NCBI RefSeq assembly: GCF_023078495.1
Contig: NZ_CP095742.1
Location: 2,604,001-2,668,000, forward strand
Source of the DNA: Luteibacter aegosomatissinici
Lineage (GTDB): Bacteria > Pseudomonadota > Gammaproteobacteria > Xanthomonadales > Rhodanobacteraceae
DNA: 64,000 bases
Reading direction: 5' to 3'
The notes below the pieces were generated by a model that was given only the letters and a program-made list of their open reading frames with translations, did no database searches and had not been told where the DNA came from. This document shows, one piece after another, positions 26,132-35,004 of the stretch (position 1 is its first letter; the number at the start of each line of letters is the position of its first letter). The position numbers and the translations under genes were made by a program.

Positions 26132-29100
26132 GCGGCTTCAATCTATCCGCCCTCGCAGTGCGCGAGCGGGCGGTTACGCTGTTCCTCATCATCGCGGTGT
26201 CGATGGCGGGGCTCTTTGCGTTCGTGCACCTGGGCCGTGCGGAAGATCCCGCATTCACCGTCAAGGTCATGACCATCGTAACCGCGTGGCCCGGCGCCAC
26301 CGCACAGGAAATGCAGGACCAGGTGGCCGAGCCCCTGGAAAAGCGCCTGCAGGAACTGAAGTGGTACGACCGTAGCGAGACCTTTACTCGCCCCGGTGTC
26401 GCCTGGACGACACTGACCCTGCGCGATGACACGCCCCCGGCGGATGTGCAGGAGGAGTTCTACCAGGCACGCAAGAAGCTCGGTGACGAAGCCGCGAAGC
26501 TTCCGCCGGGCGTGGTGGGCCCCTTGATCAACGATGAGTACGCCGACGTCACGTTCGCACTCTATGCACTGAAGGCGCGTGGCGAACCCCAGCGCCTGCT
26601 GGTACGCGAAGCGGAAACCCTCCGCCAGCAGCTGCTCCACGTGCCCGGCGTGAAGAAGGTCAACATCATCGGTGAACGCCCGGAGAAGATCTTCGTGGAG
26701 TTCTCGCACGAACGCCTCGCGACGCTAGGTATTGCACCAACGGCGATCTTCGATGCACTGAACAAGCAGAACGTGCTCACCGCCGCCGGTTCGATCGACA
26801 CGGCCGGTCCGCAAGTACTGATACGGCTGGATGGCGCCTTCGACGACCTCAAGACGATCGAACAAACCCCTGTCGTGGCCAACGGCAAGACGCTGCGCCT
26901 GGCCGATATCGCCACGGTGCGTCGCGGCTATGAAGACCCCGCCACGTTCCTGGTCCGCAACGATGGTGAGCCCACCCTGGTATTGGGCGTGGTGATGCGG
27001 GAACGCTACAACGGCTTGGAACTGGGCAAGGCGCTCGAAAAGGAAGCCGCCACCATCTCCTCGAACCTGCCGCTCGGCCTCACGTTCACCAAGGTCACCG
27101 ACCAGGCCGTGAACATCGCCGAGGCCTACGACGAGTTCATGTTGAAGTTCTTCGTGGCCCTCGCGGTCGTGATCGCCGTGAGCCTGATCAGCCTGGGCTT
27201 CCGCGTGGGCATTGTCGTGGCAGCCGCCGTGCCGCTCACCCTCGCTGGCGTGTTCATCATCATGCTGGTGACCGGGCGCGATTTCGACCGCATCACCCTG
27301 GGCGCGCTCATCCTGTCACTCGGGCTCCTCGTGGATGATGCGATCATCGTCATCGAAACGATCGTCGTGAAAATGGAGGAAGGCAAGGACCGCATCGCCG
27401 CTGCCACCTACTCCTGGGGCCACACCGCGGCACCCATGCTTGCCGGCACGCTGGTCACGGCCATTGGCCTGATGCCCGTGGGCTTTGCGCAATCCACCGC
27501 CGGCGAGTACGCGGGGAACATTTTCTGGGTGGTGATGTTCTCGCTGCTTACCTCGTGGCTCGTCGCGGTCATCTTCACCCCGTACCTTGGCGTGAAGCTC
27601 CTGCCGAAGATCCCGGCGGTGGAAGGCGGCCATGCGGCCATCTACGGCACACCGCGCTACCGGGCATTCCGCCGGCTCATCGCATTCGTGGTAAGGCGCA
27701 AGGTTCCCGTGGCGCTGGGCGTCGTCGCGCTGTTCGTCGTGGCCGTGTTCGGCATGGGTTTTGTTCGTCAGCAGTTCTTCCCCATTTCCGATCGCCCCGA
27801 AGTGCTGGTGGAAGTGCAGATGCCCGAGGGCACCTCGATCGATGCCACCGCGAAGGCGACGACCAAGGTGGAGACCTGGTTGCGCAAGCAACCCGAAGCG
27901 AAGATCGTCACCACGTATATCGGCCAGGGCGCGCCACGCTTCTTCCTGGCCATGGCACCGGAGCTCCCGGATCCTTCGTTCGCGAAGATCGTGGTCCTCA
28001 CCCCCGACGAAAAGGCCCGCGAAGCGTTGAAGCTGCGCGTGCGCCAGGCCGTGCAGGATGGGCTCGCGCCGGAAGCGCGCGTGCGAGCCACGCAGATCGT
28101 TTTCGGGCCGCCGTCACCCTACCCGGTTGCGTTCCGCGTGTCCGGCCCGGATGAGGACAAGGTGCGCACCCTTGCCGGGCAGGTACGCGACACGATGCAG
28201 AAGAATGCTGCCCTGCGCACGGTGAACACGGACTGGGATGAGCGCGTCCCGACCGTGCATTTCGTGCTCGACCAGGACCGCCTGCAGGCGATCGGCCTGA
28301 GCACGCACGACGCGTCCACGCAGCTGCAGTTCTTGCTGACGGGCATCCCTGTCACCAGTGTCCGCGAAGATATCCGCTCGGTGGATGTGGTGGCACGCAG
28401 CGCGGGCCCCACCCGCCTTGATCCCGCTCGCCTGGGAGCCTTCTCACTGGTAGGTAGCGCGGGGCAGCGTGTCCCGCTGGATCAACTGGGCCACGCGGAA
28501 ACACGGATGGAAGATCCGATCCTGCGTCGGCGCGATCGCATGGCCACCATCACGGTGCGTGGCGATATCGACGAACGCTTCCAGCCACCGGATATTTCCA
28601 TGCAGCTGATTGGCCAGCTGAAACCGCTGATGGATACCCTGCCCGCTGGCTACGCCATCGAGACAGCCGGCGCCCTCGAAGAAGCGGGCAAGGCCAACAA
28701 GGCGCTCGCCGCGGTGTTCCCGTTGATGCTCCTGCTGATGATGATCGTGATCGTGTTCGAAGTGCGCTCCATCTCGGGCATGCTCATGATCCTCGCTACG
28801 GCTCCGCTGGCGCTCGTCGGCGTGGTCCCCACCCTGCTGCTGTTCCACCAGCCGTTTGGGTTCAATGCCATCCTTGGTTTGATCGGCCTGGCCGGCATCA
28901 TCATGCGCAACACGCTCATCCTGATCGGCCAGATCCATACCAACCAACGTCAGGGCCTGGATACGTACCACGCCGTGGTGGAGGCCACCGTGCAGCGCTC
29001 GCGCCCCGTGATCCTCACCGCCCTGGCCGCCGTGCTTGCCTTCATCCCGCTGACGTTCTCGGTGTTCTGGGGCTCACTGGCCTTCACCCTGATCGGCGGC

Positions 29101-29232
29101 ACCATCGGTGGCACCGTGCTGACGCTGCTGTTCCTGCCAGCGCTCTATGCGATCTGGTATCGGATCAAGCCGGATAAGGATATCGATCCGGGTGCCGTGC
29201 CTGCGTTGAGCCACTCGCCCACGGAGGAATAG
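26128..29232 (+). CDS. RND-family efflux transporter permease
   Basis: A 1034-residue HAE1-class inner-membrane pump with two repeats of one plus five transmembrane helices and two large periplasmic loops. The intramembrane proton-relay segment LGLLVDDAIIVIET (about residues 395-410) carries the conserved Asp-Asp pair. The first helix begins at about residue 14. The close linkage to the adaptor and the TetR operator implies drug or solvent export, with substrates unspecified. A two-hairpin terminator region follows. Confidence 0.92.
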   Translation: MSGFNLSALAVRERAVTLFLIIAVSMAGLFAFVHLGRAEDPAFTVKVMTIVTAWPGATAQEMQDQVAEPLEKRLQELKWYDRSETFTRPGVAWTTLTLRDDTPPADVQEEFYQARKKLGDEAAKLPPGVVGPLINDEYADVTFALYALKARGEPQRLLVREAETLRQQLLHVPGVKKVNIIGERPEKIFVEFSHERLATLGIAPTAIFDALNKQNVLTAAGSIDTAGPQVLIRLDGAFDDLKTIEQTPVVANGKTLRLADIATVRRGYEDPATFLVRNDGEPTLVLGVVMRERYNGLELGKALEKEAATISSNLPLGLTFTKVTDQAVNIAEAYDEFMLKFFVALAVVIAVSLISLGFRVGIVVAAAVPLTLAGVFIIMLVTGRDFDRITLGALILSLGLLVDDAIIVIETIVVKMEEGKDRIAAATYSWGHTAAPMLAGTLVTAIGLMPVGFAQSTAGEYAGNIFWVVMFSLLTSWLVAVIFTPYLGVKLLPKIPAVEGGHAAIYGTPRYRAFRRLIAFVVRRKVPVALGVVALFVVAVFGMGFVRQQFFPISDRPEVLVEVQMPEGTSIDATAKATTKVETWLRKQPEAKIVTTYIGQGAPRFFLAMAPELPDPSFAKIVVLTPDEKAREALKLRVRQAVQDGLAPEARVRATQIVFGPPSPYPVAFRVSGPDEDKVRTLAGQVRDTMQKNAALRTVNTDWDERVPTVHFVLDQDRLQAIGLSTHDASTQLQFLLTGIPVTSVREDIRSVDVVARSAGPTRLDPARLGAFSLVGSAGQRVPLDQLGHAETRMEDPILRRRDRMATITVRGDIDERFQPPDISMQLIGQLKPLMDTLPAGYAIETAGALEEAGKANKALAAVFPLMLLLMMIVIVFEVRSISGMLMILATAPLALVGVVPTLLLFHQPFGFNAILGLIGLAGIIMRNTLILIGQIHTNQRQGLDTYHAVVEATVQRSRPVILTALAAVLAFIPLTFSVFWGSLAFTLIGGTIGGTVLTLLFLPALYAIWYRIKPDKDIDPGAVPALSHSPTEE

Positions 29233-29249
29233 GTCACGGCCGTAAGAAC

Positions 29250-29299
29250 GGCGGCGCCACGAGGCGCCGCCTGGTTTCTCGCCGCGGGGCCCTCCGCGG
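29250..29299. terminator. Double-hairpin terminator between convergent genes
   Basis: GGCGGCGCC/GGCGCCGCC (29250-29271, loop ACGA) followed by TGGTTTC, then CCGCGG/CCGCGG (29282-29299) followed by TTT. It separates the RND operon from the convergent hydrolase gene and may serve both. Confidence 0.55.
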
Positions 29300-29300
29300 T

Positions 29301-30152
29301 TTACGCGCCGTGAAGAAACGTGCGCACGTGCGCCACGTAGCCCTCGGCGTACTGGAACAAGGCGCCGTGCCCCGCATTCGGGTAGATGATCAATGTGGCG
29401 TTCGGCAGGTACTTCGCCAGGGTGAATGAGTTCTCGGTGGGAATCATGGTGTCGTTACTGCCGTTCGTAACGAGCACGGGCTGTGTGATGGTCGCCAGCT
29501 TGCCGGCGACGTCGCCGCGCCAGTTGGCCCAATCGATCATGGCTTGAAGCTGGGTCGGCGCGACATGCGGGCCCGCCGGGAGATCGGCCGGGGCACGGCG
29601 CGTCGCTAGCCGTCCCACGAACGCCGCCGCGGCTGCCGCACCGGCGGCCGTGTCAGGGAAGAACAGGTGTCGCAGCTTGTCAGCCGGGGCCATGGTGGCA
29701 TCCGTGTAGATCGCCACAAGTTCGGGCCGGTCCATGCCGGCACCCGCGCCGCCCTGTGGCGCACTGCCCGTTATCACCATCCTCTCAACCAGCGCAGGCC
29801 GCGCCAATGCGATGTCCTGGGCAAGGAAGCCGCCCAGCGAGTAACCGAGGATATGCACCTTGGCCACACCAAGCGCATCCAGGAACTGGATCGCGTGCTT
29901 CGCCATACCGGCGATGGACCCGGGAACATCACCGCCGGATTGGCCCACGCCGGCGTTCTCAAACAGCAGAACCTCGCGATCTTCCGCCAGCGCATCGATG
30001 ATCGCCGGATCCCAGTTATCGAGCGTCCCGGTGAAGTGCTGCAGGCACAGCAACGGGGTGCCTCCGGGGACGCCAAGCCGCCGATAGGCATAGCGAATGC
30101 CGGCCGTTTCGATGAAGCGGGTTTCGGCCATGGCCGTGTTCGGGTTGGTCAT
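29301..30152 (-). CDS. Alpha/beta-hydrolase
   Basis: A 283-residue alpha/beta-fold hydrolase. The nucleophile elbow is GYSLGG (Ser about residue 110), the oxyanion region LQHFTGTLDNWDP, the acid probably in NGSNDTMI, and the base histidine in YPNAGHGAL. The closest families are esterase/dehalogenase/epoxide-hydrolase-like; no specific substrate can be given. It follows the gene at 30161 after eight bases and is probably co-transcribed with it. Confidence 0.85.
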   Translation of the reverse strand: MTNPNTAMAETRFIETAGIRYAYRRLGVPGGTPLLCLQHFTGTLDNWDPAIIDALAEDREVLLFENAGVGQSGGDVPGSIAGMAKHAIQFLDALGVAKVHILGYSLGGFLAQDIALARPALVERMVITGSAPQGGAGAGMDRPELVAIYTDATMAPADKLRHLFFPDTAAGAAAAAAFVGRLATRRAPADLPAGPHVAPTQLQAMIDWANWRGDVAGKLATITQPVLVTNGSNDTMIPTENSFTLAKYLPNATLIIYPNAGHGALFQYAEGYVAHVRTFLHGA

Positions 30153-30160
30153 GATGCGCC

Positions 30161-30880
30161 TCAGGTGAACGCGAAGTCGGAAAGATCTACACCGACGATC
30201 AGCGGCTCCGGCGCCGCGAGATTCTCCGCCGTGCGCGGGTGGATGCGCAGGCGTGACGGCAGCAGGATGCCCTGCACATTGACGTAATCATGCAGGTACC
30301 TCGCGGCCGCGTTCTTGCCCTGGATGTCGACCTCATAATCGTGACGGCGCAACAAACCATCCGCATCGAAGTAATAGGTCTGGACACGGCTGTGTGTGGC
30401 GATGTCGTCCGGGAAGACCGCGCGCAGGCGGCGCCAGACCAGGCCATCGACCGTCCAGGGTTCGAGCTCTTCAACCAGCACACCGGGCCGCGCAAGCACG
30501 AACGGCGACGTGAGGTACGTCCACATGGTGTAGCCCGCGAAGTAGGCCAGCTGGGGGTTTGTCCAGGGCGTCTCCAGGGCGAAGCCTTCGAACGAACGGC
30601 GAGGCTCGTCCAGCGCTTCAACCAGGCGATCATCCGGCCCACGAAGCTCCACGCGCCCAGGGGTGAACACCGAGTGGTTGGGCGACGGCAAGAACGGTCC
30701 ATGGGAAACGCGCTCTTCGTGCAAGGCAACGGTGACCTTGGCATCGGTGAGGACACCGTCGCGTTGCTTCAGCGTCCAAAGCACGCCGGTGTGGTGCAGG
30801 CGCGCGGTGAGCGTGCGGAAGCTGTTAAAGCGGTCCATGCCGCCTGCAGCGCGGATGGCGAGGTCAAGTAGAGGAATCAC
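30161..30880 (-). CDS. Conserved hypothetical protein
   Basis: A 239-residue protein with a GTG start at 30880 preceded by GGAG. It has no signal peptide and no transmembrane segment. It is rich in beta-strand-like alternations (VELRGPDDRLVEALDEPRRS, VQTYYFDADGLLRRHDYEVD, YVNVQGILLPSRLRIHP). The sequence pattern resembles lipoprotein-sorting (LolA-like) folds that build an open barrel, but I cannot assign it firmly. It lies upstream of the hydrolase, suggesting a shared metabolic role. Confidence 0.6.
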   Translation of the reverse strand: MIPLLDLAIRAAGGMDRFNSFRTLTARLHHTGVLWTLKQRDGVLTDAKVTVALHEERVSHGPFLPSPNHSVFTPGRVELRGPDDRLVEALDEPRRSFEGFALETPWTNPQLAYFAGYTMWTYLTSPFVLARPGVLVEELEPWTVDGLVWRRLRAVFPDDIATHSRVQTYYFDADGLLRRHDYEVDIQGKNAAARYLHDYVNVQGILLPSRLRIHPRTAENLAAPEPLIVGVDLSDFAFT

Positions 30881-30975
30881 GGATGGCGCTCCAGAAAGAA
30901 ACCGAAGCCGTCATGGTGCCCGCTACCAGCACAAGCGGAACGACAATTTCCGCCCTCATTTCGGACACCGTCGCG

Positions 30976-31743
30976 CTACGGCGCCGCCCTTCCGCTACGC
31001 CGCCATGCACCCGGCGGCATGCCTTCGATACGCGTGAACACGCGCGTAAAATGGCTTTGCTCAGCGAATCCGCATGAAAGAGCCACATCGGTCAGCGTGG
31101 TCCGCGCGTCGGCCAGCATTTCCTTCGCCCGCGCCACGCGCCGACGCAACAGCCATTGCCGCGGTGGTATGCCATGGGTCACACGGAACGCCCGCGCAAA
31201 ATGATTGGCGGACATGTTGCACGCGCGCGCCACATCGGCGGTGGTGAATGGGGACGACAGGCTGGCATCCATGAACGCCACGGCCCTGTCACTCTGCCAT
31301 GGGTAGAGCCCACCCGCCGGGCGCCGGACGAGAACGCCTCCGGATGTGACGCCGTACGCCGAACGCAGCGCCAGTGCCACTTCTGCGAAGAGTGACTGGG
31401 CAAACAAGGGCTTCTCCGCCAGCTTCATCAGCAGCAGGCATAGCGCCGTCGCGATAGCGGGCACGATCAGCGCTGGATCTTGCGCCTGGGCATCGCTTGC
31501 CGGGCCAATCACGAAGCCGAGCTCCTCGACCGCCTGGTGATGTTCGCGAAACGCAACAAGAAAAGGTCTGCGCCCTGTCTCCTCGTCGGCTACCGGAACC
31601 CTTACGAGCCCCTCCTTTCGTTGCAGCGTCGTGACCATCGCCGCCAGCGAGCCACCGGTACGGTAACTCGCCAGCGCGTCGCGACGATCAATGATGAAGC
31701 CGTAGGGCATGCCCTCTACATCGCTCAAACCAGACACTCCCAT
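30976..31743 (-). CDS. AraC-family transcriptional regulator
   Basis: A 255-residue regulator. The C-terminal 100 residues form two helix-turn-helix motifs (FTTADVARACNMSANHFARA and LTDVALSCGFAEQSHFTRVF). The N-terminal sensing half contains no known ligand domain I can name. It is the last gene of a probable minus-strand operon with the MDR oxidoreductase 24 bases upstream, which it may regulate. Confidence 0.85.
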   Translation of the reverse strand: MGVSGLSDVEGMPYGFIIDRRDALASYRTGGSLAAMVTTLQRKEGLVRVPVADEETGRRPFLVAFREHHQAVEELGFVIGPASDAQAQDPALIVPAIATALCLLLMKLAEKPLFAQSLFAEVALALRSAYGVTSGGVLVRRPAGGLYPWQSDRAVAFMDASLSSPFTTADVARACNMSANHFARAFRVTHGIPPRQWLLRRRVARAKEMLADARTTLTDVALSCGFAEQSHFTRVFTRIEGMPPGAWRRSGRAAP

Positions 31744-31767
31744 CGCCTTCGCTGGGCCGGCGCGACC

Positions 31768-32775
31768 TCAGAAGCCCTCGAGCACGAGTTTGCCTCGCGC
31801 CTTGTGGCTCTCGACCAATGCATGCGCCCGCCGCAGGTTGGCAGCATTGATCACCCCCAGGTGCTCGCCCACGGTGGTCTTGATCACTCCCTGGTCGATC
31901 AGGGCCGCAACGCGGGCCAGCAGCGCCTTCTGGGCATCCATGTCCGGCGTGCGGTACATGGAGCGGGTAAACATGAACTCCCAATGCAGCGAGATTGATT
32001 TCCGCTTCAACGGCATGGCATCCAGCGTCGCGGGATCATCGATCAGCGCGAACTGGCCTTGCGGCTTCAGCAATTCGACGATCTGCGCGTAGTACGCATC
32101 GGTGTGCGTCAGGCTGATGACGTGGTCGACCAAGGTGATGCCGGCGGCATTCAACTGCGGCTGGAGGGGCTGCGAATGATCGATCACGTGGTGCGCGCCC
32201 AGGCCGCGCACCCACTCCTTGGTTTCCTGCCGCGACGCCGTACCGATGACGGTAAGCCCGGTGAGCTTCGCCGCCAGTTGGACCAGGATGGAGCCCACAC
32301 CGCCGCCCGCGCCGATCACGAGCACGCTCTGCCCTGCCCCGCCACCTTCGGCAACCCGCAGCCGGTCGAACAGGATTTCCCACGCGGTAATCGCCGTGAG
32401 CGGCAGCGCGGCGGCCTCCGCGTGGGAGAGCGAGGAAGGCGCCAGGCTCGCGATACGCTCGTCCACCAGCGTGTATTCGGCGTAGCTACCTGGGCGCGTG
32501 ATGTCGCCCGCGAACCAAACGACATCACCCGCGCGGAACGACGTCACCGCCTCGCCAACCTGTTCAACGACGCCCACGGCGTCCCAGCCCAGGATACGCG
32601 GAGCGGCCGGAGGGACCGCCGCCCGGAGCTTCGCATCCACGGGATTCACGGCGATCGCGCTGATCCGCACCAGGAGATCGTGGCGACCCGGCTTTGGGGT
32701 AGGAAGCTCGGCTTCGAACAGGGAGGCCGGATCCTCGGCAGGAAGGCCCGCCCGGTCATAGACAATGGCTTTCAT
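31768..32775 (-). CDS. MDR-family zinc-type alcohol dehydrogenase-like protein
   Basis: A 335-residue medium-chain dehydrogenase/reductase close to the ZADH/QorB group that includes ZnuADH-like and NAD(P)H quinone oxidoreductases. It has an N-terminal GroES-like domain (NPVDAKLR, ILGWDAVGVVEQVG), the nucleotide-binding GAGGGVGSILVQLA and a C-terminal LVLEGF. The zinc-binding cysteines of true alcohol dehydrogenases are absent. A GGAGA ribosome site precedes the ATG at 32775. A truncated SDR gene lies 14 bases upstream on the same strand. Confidence 0.85.
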   Translation of the reverse strand: MKAIVYDRAGLPAEDPASLFEAELPTPKPGRHDLLVRISAIAVNPVDAKLRAAVPPAAPRILGWDAVGVVEQVGEAVTSFRAGDVVWFAGDITRPGSYAEYTLVDERIASLAPSSLSHAEAAALPLTAITAWEILFDRLRVAEGGGAGQSVLVIGAGGGVGSILVQLAAKLTGLTVIGTASRQETKEWVRGLGAHHVIDHSQPLQPQLNAAGITLVDHVISLTHTDAYYAQIVELLKPQGQFALIDDPATLDAMPLKRKSISLHWEFMFTRSMYRTPDMDAQKALLARVAALIDQGVIKTTVGEHLGVINAANLRRAHALVESHKARGKLVLEGF

Positions 32776-32789
32776 GGGGTAAAATCTCC

Positions 32790-33092
32790 TCAGTAATCGT
32801 CCAGAACCCGTTCTGGAAAATGTGTAATGCACACCACGACGGCGATGCTCGCATCCAGGCGCAGGTGCTCGGCCAGCGCAGGGAGCGACCAGGGACAGCC
32901 CACGTCGGCCGCCACCACTTCCACGGCGCAACGTGTACGTGTGGTCAGCGCCTCGGCTAAAGTGTTCAAGACGTTGCGTTCGGTATCGACCAGGATCAGC
33001 CCATACCCCTCTCGCGCCAGATGTTCCGCGCAAGCCATGCCAAGCCCGGATGCCGCGCTCGTGATCACCGCGGTGCGAAAAGGCGAAGGCAT
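32790..33092 (-). pseudogene. Truncated SDR reductase (N-terminal half only)
   Basis: About 100 codons encode the first Rossmann strands of a short-chain dehydrogenase: AVITSAASGLGMACAEHLAR (the Gly motif), LILVDTERN and ADV. The frame stops after VVCITHFPERVLDDY, before any NNAG, catalytic Ser or YxxxK motif. Intact relatives have about 250 residues. It could be a short relic or a regulatory fragment; an enzyme activity is very unlikely. Confidence 0.6.
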
Positions 33093-33201
33093 CCTGGCGT
33101 CTTCCCGAGCGGTGCGTTGAGGCACCCATCCTGCAGGCCCGGCAGGCAGGCGCCAATGACATAGTTGGCTAGGATTTCGGACACGGCACCAGGACACCGC
33201 A

Positions 33202-34194
33202 ATGCATCGAATGGCTTATTTCCTTACCCACGGCTTCCAGGTCATGGCCATCGGCACGCAGACCGTGTTCGAGATGGCCAATATCGTGGCGCGTGAGAAG
33301 GTGTATGACATCACCAACTACTCGCTGGCGGGTGGCGAAGTACGCTCGTCCATAGGCGTCTCGGTGACAACGGAAAAAGCGACACACGATATCGATGCCG
33401 ATACTTGGATGGTCAGCGGTATCGTGAATCCATTGGCCCATCCGTCACCGCCCGGCGAGCTAGCCTTCATCAGCCATGCGGCAAAACGCGCGCGGCGCAC
33501 GGTCGGGCTATGCACGGGCACGTTTGTCCTGGCCGAAGCCGGCCTGCTCGAGGGCCGCCGTGTCACGACGCATTGGGCCTACGCCGATGAGCTGCGCAAG
33601 CGCTGCGGTGGCGCACAGGTCGAAGCCGACCGGATCTTCATCATCGATGGGCCGATCTGGACCTCGGCAGGCCTTACCGCTGCCATGGACCTCGCGCTTG
33701 GCATGGTCGACAAGGATCTGGGCCCCGAACTGGCCAGTTCGGTGGCGCACGTGCTGGTCATGCACCACCGGCGGGCCGGTGGCCAGTCCCAGCACTCGGA
33801 GCTACTGAAGATGGCCCCGAAATCGGATCGTATCCAGACCGCGCTGGAATACGCCCGCAAGAACCTCGCGAAGGCACTATCAGTGGATGATCTGGCTGAA
33901 GCGGCGCATCTCAGCCCACGGCAGTTCAGCCGCGTATTCCAGGCTGAAACCGGCCATTCACCGGCCAAAGCCATAGAGCGCCTGCGTATTGAACAAGCAC
34001 GAAACCTGATTGAACGCGGGCGTCATTCGCTCGAAGTGATAGCCCGGGAGACAGGATTTCGCGATCGAAAGCACCTGCGCGAGGCATTTGTGCGCGGGTA
34101 TGGCGTAACGCCCCTGTCGCTACGGCGGGGCGCGCGCATGCCGGGCGATAGGGACACGGACGAAAGCCCGATCGAGATCGAGCTCGCGTCCTGA
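33202..34194 (+). CDS. GlxA-family transcriptional regulator (DJ-1/PfpI plus AraC HTH)
   Basis: A 330-residue activator-type protein. Residues about 1-190 form a DJ-1/PfpI amidase-like domain (GLCTGTFVLAEAGLLEGRR with the elbow cysteine, followed by TTHW). Residues about 215-315 carry the AraC helix-turn-helix pair (LSVDDLAEAAHLSPRQFSRV and LEVIARETGFRDRKHLREAF). Such regulators often respond to small amine or betaine-like ligands. It is divergent from the truncated SDR/MDR/AraC set, 109 bases away. Confidence 0.88.
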   Translation: MHRMAYFLTHGFQVMAIGTQTVFEMANIVAREKVYDITNYSLAGGEVRSSIGVSVTTEKATHDIDADTWMVSGIVNPLAHPSPPGELAFISHAAKRARRTVGLCTGTFVLAEAGLLEGRRVTTHWAYADELRKRCGGAQVEADRIFIIDGPIWTSAGLTAAMDLALGMVDKDLGPELASSVAHVLVMHHRRAGGQSQHSELLKMAPKSDRIQTALEYARKNLAKALSVDDLAEAAHLSPRQFSRVFQAETGHSPAKAIERLRIEQARNLIERGRHSLEVIARETGFRDRKHLREAFVRGYGVTPLSLRRGARMPGDRDTDESPIEIELAS

Positions 34195-34203
34195 AGACCC
34201 CGG

Positions 34204-35004
34204 TCAGCCCGCAGCGAGGTCCACCGAAGCCTCTGCCGTCAGCGCAAGGAACGTAAAGGTTTCCTGCAGGTAGAGTTGCACCGATGTCGCATCGTGCGAG
34301 TCGTAGCCGATCGACACATCCTGGCCCAGGTGCAGCTCGTAATCACCGCCGCGGGCCGAAAGCAGCACGCCGCCTTCGATAGCCGGTGCCCATACGATGC
34401 CGCCATTGAGCATGCCGTGCAGCTCGCGATACACCGGATAGCCCTCATCGGTGGCGCCGTTCATGGCGGCATACGCCTTGGCGCCCAGCGCCAGGCGGTA
34501 GGGACCATTGACGCCGGCCAGGCGCAGTTCACTGAGTGCCTTGGCGATGGCACGCGGGTAGGCGGCGACATCCGCTGGCAGCGCCACCTTCTTGTTATCC
34601 GAGGCCTCGCGGATACCGGTGATGCCGGCGGCCGCATAACCATCGAACACGGCGCGGTCCTCGGCAAACGCCAGCTTGCGTGCGGCATCCTTGAGCGGCT
34701 GCAGGTCAGGGTCGTTCGAACCCCGGGCAACGCCATCGAGCTCCTCGCGCGAAAGCACGAACGGTACGCGGAGCTCCACCAGCGAAGCGACCTGGCGCTG
34801 CAATGACCGGATGCCATCGCCCGGCGCGGCAATCTCACGCACATGGCCGGTGGGAACGCCGCCGTAGTCGTAGCCACGGGGACCGACGACGTCGACGAGA
34901 CGCCGTGCCGCCATGTGTTCCTTCAGCGTGCGAGTCGCTTCGTCTTCAATCTGCTTCCAGGCGCCGCCACTGACGGGGGCGAGTTCGCGGAACAGGTTAC
35001 CCAT
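34204..35004 (-). CDS. Family 1 encapsulin shell protein
   Basis: A 266-residue protein of the linocin/CFP29 encapsulin family with an HK97 phage-capsid fold, self-assembling into a hollow protein compartment. Characteristic stretches are MGNLFRELAPVSGGAWKQIE at the N terminus, RRLVDVVGPRGYDYGGVPTG, and the C-terminal LHLGQDVSIGYDSHDATSVQ. The start overlaps the stop of the upstream DyP peroxidase by eight bases, the classic cargo-shell operon. The shell would pack the peroxidase through its C-terminal targeting peptide. Confidence 0.95.
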   Translation of the reverse strand: MGNLFRELAPVSGGAWKQIEDEATRTLKEHMAARRLVDVVGPRGYDYGGVPTGHVREIAAPGDGIRSLQRQVASLVELRVPFVLSREELDGVARGSNDPDLQPLKDAARKLAFAEDRAVFDGYAAAGITGIREASDNKKVALPADVAAYPRAIAKALSELRLAGVNGPYRLALGAKAYAAMNGATDEGYPVYRELHGMLNGGIVWAPAIEGGVLLSARGGDYELHLGQDVSIGYDSHDATSVQLYLQETFTFLALTAEASVDLAAG

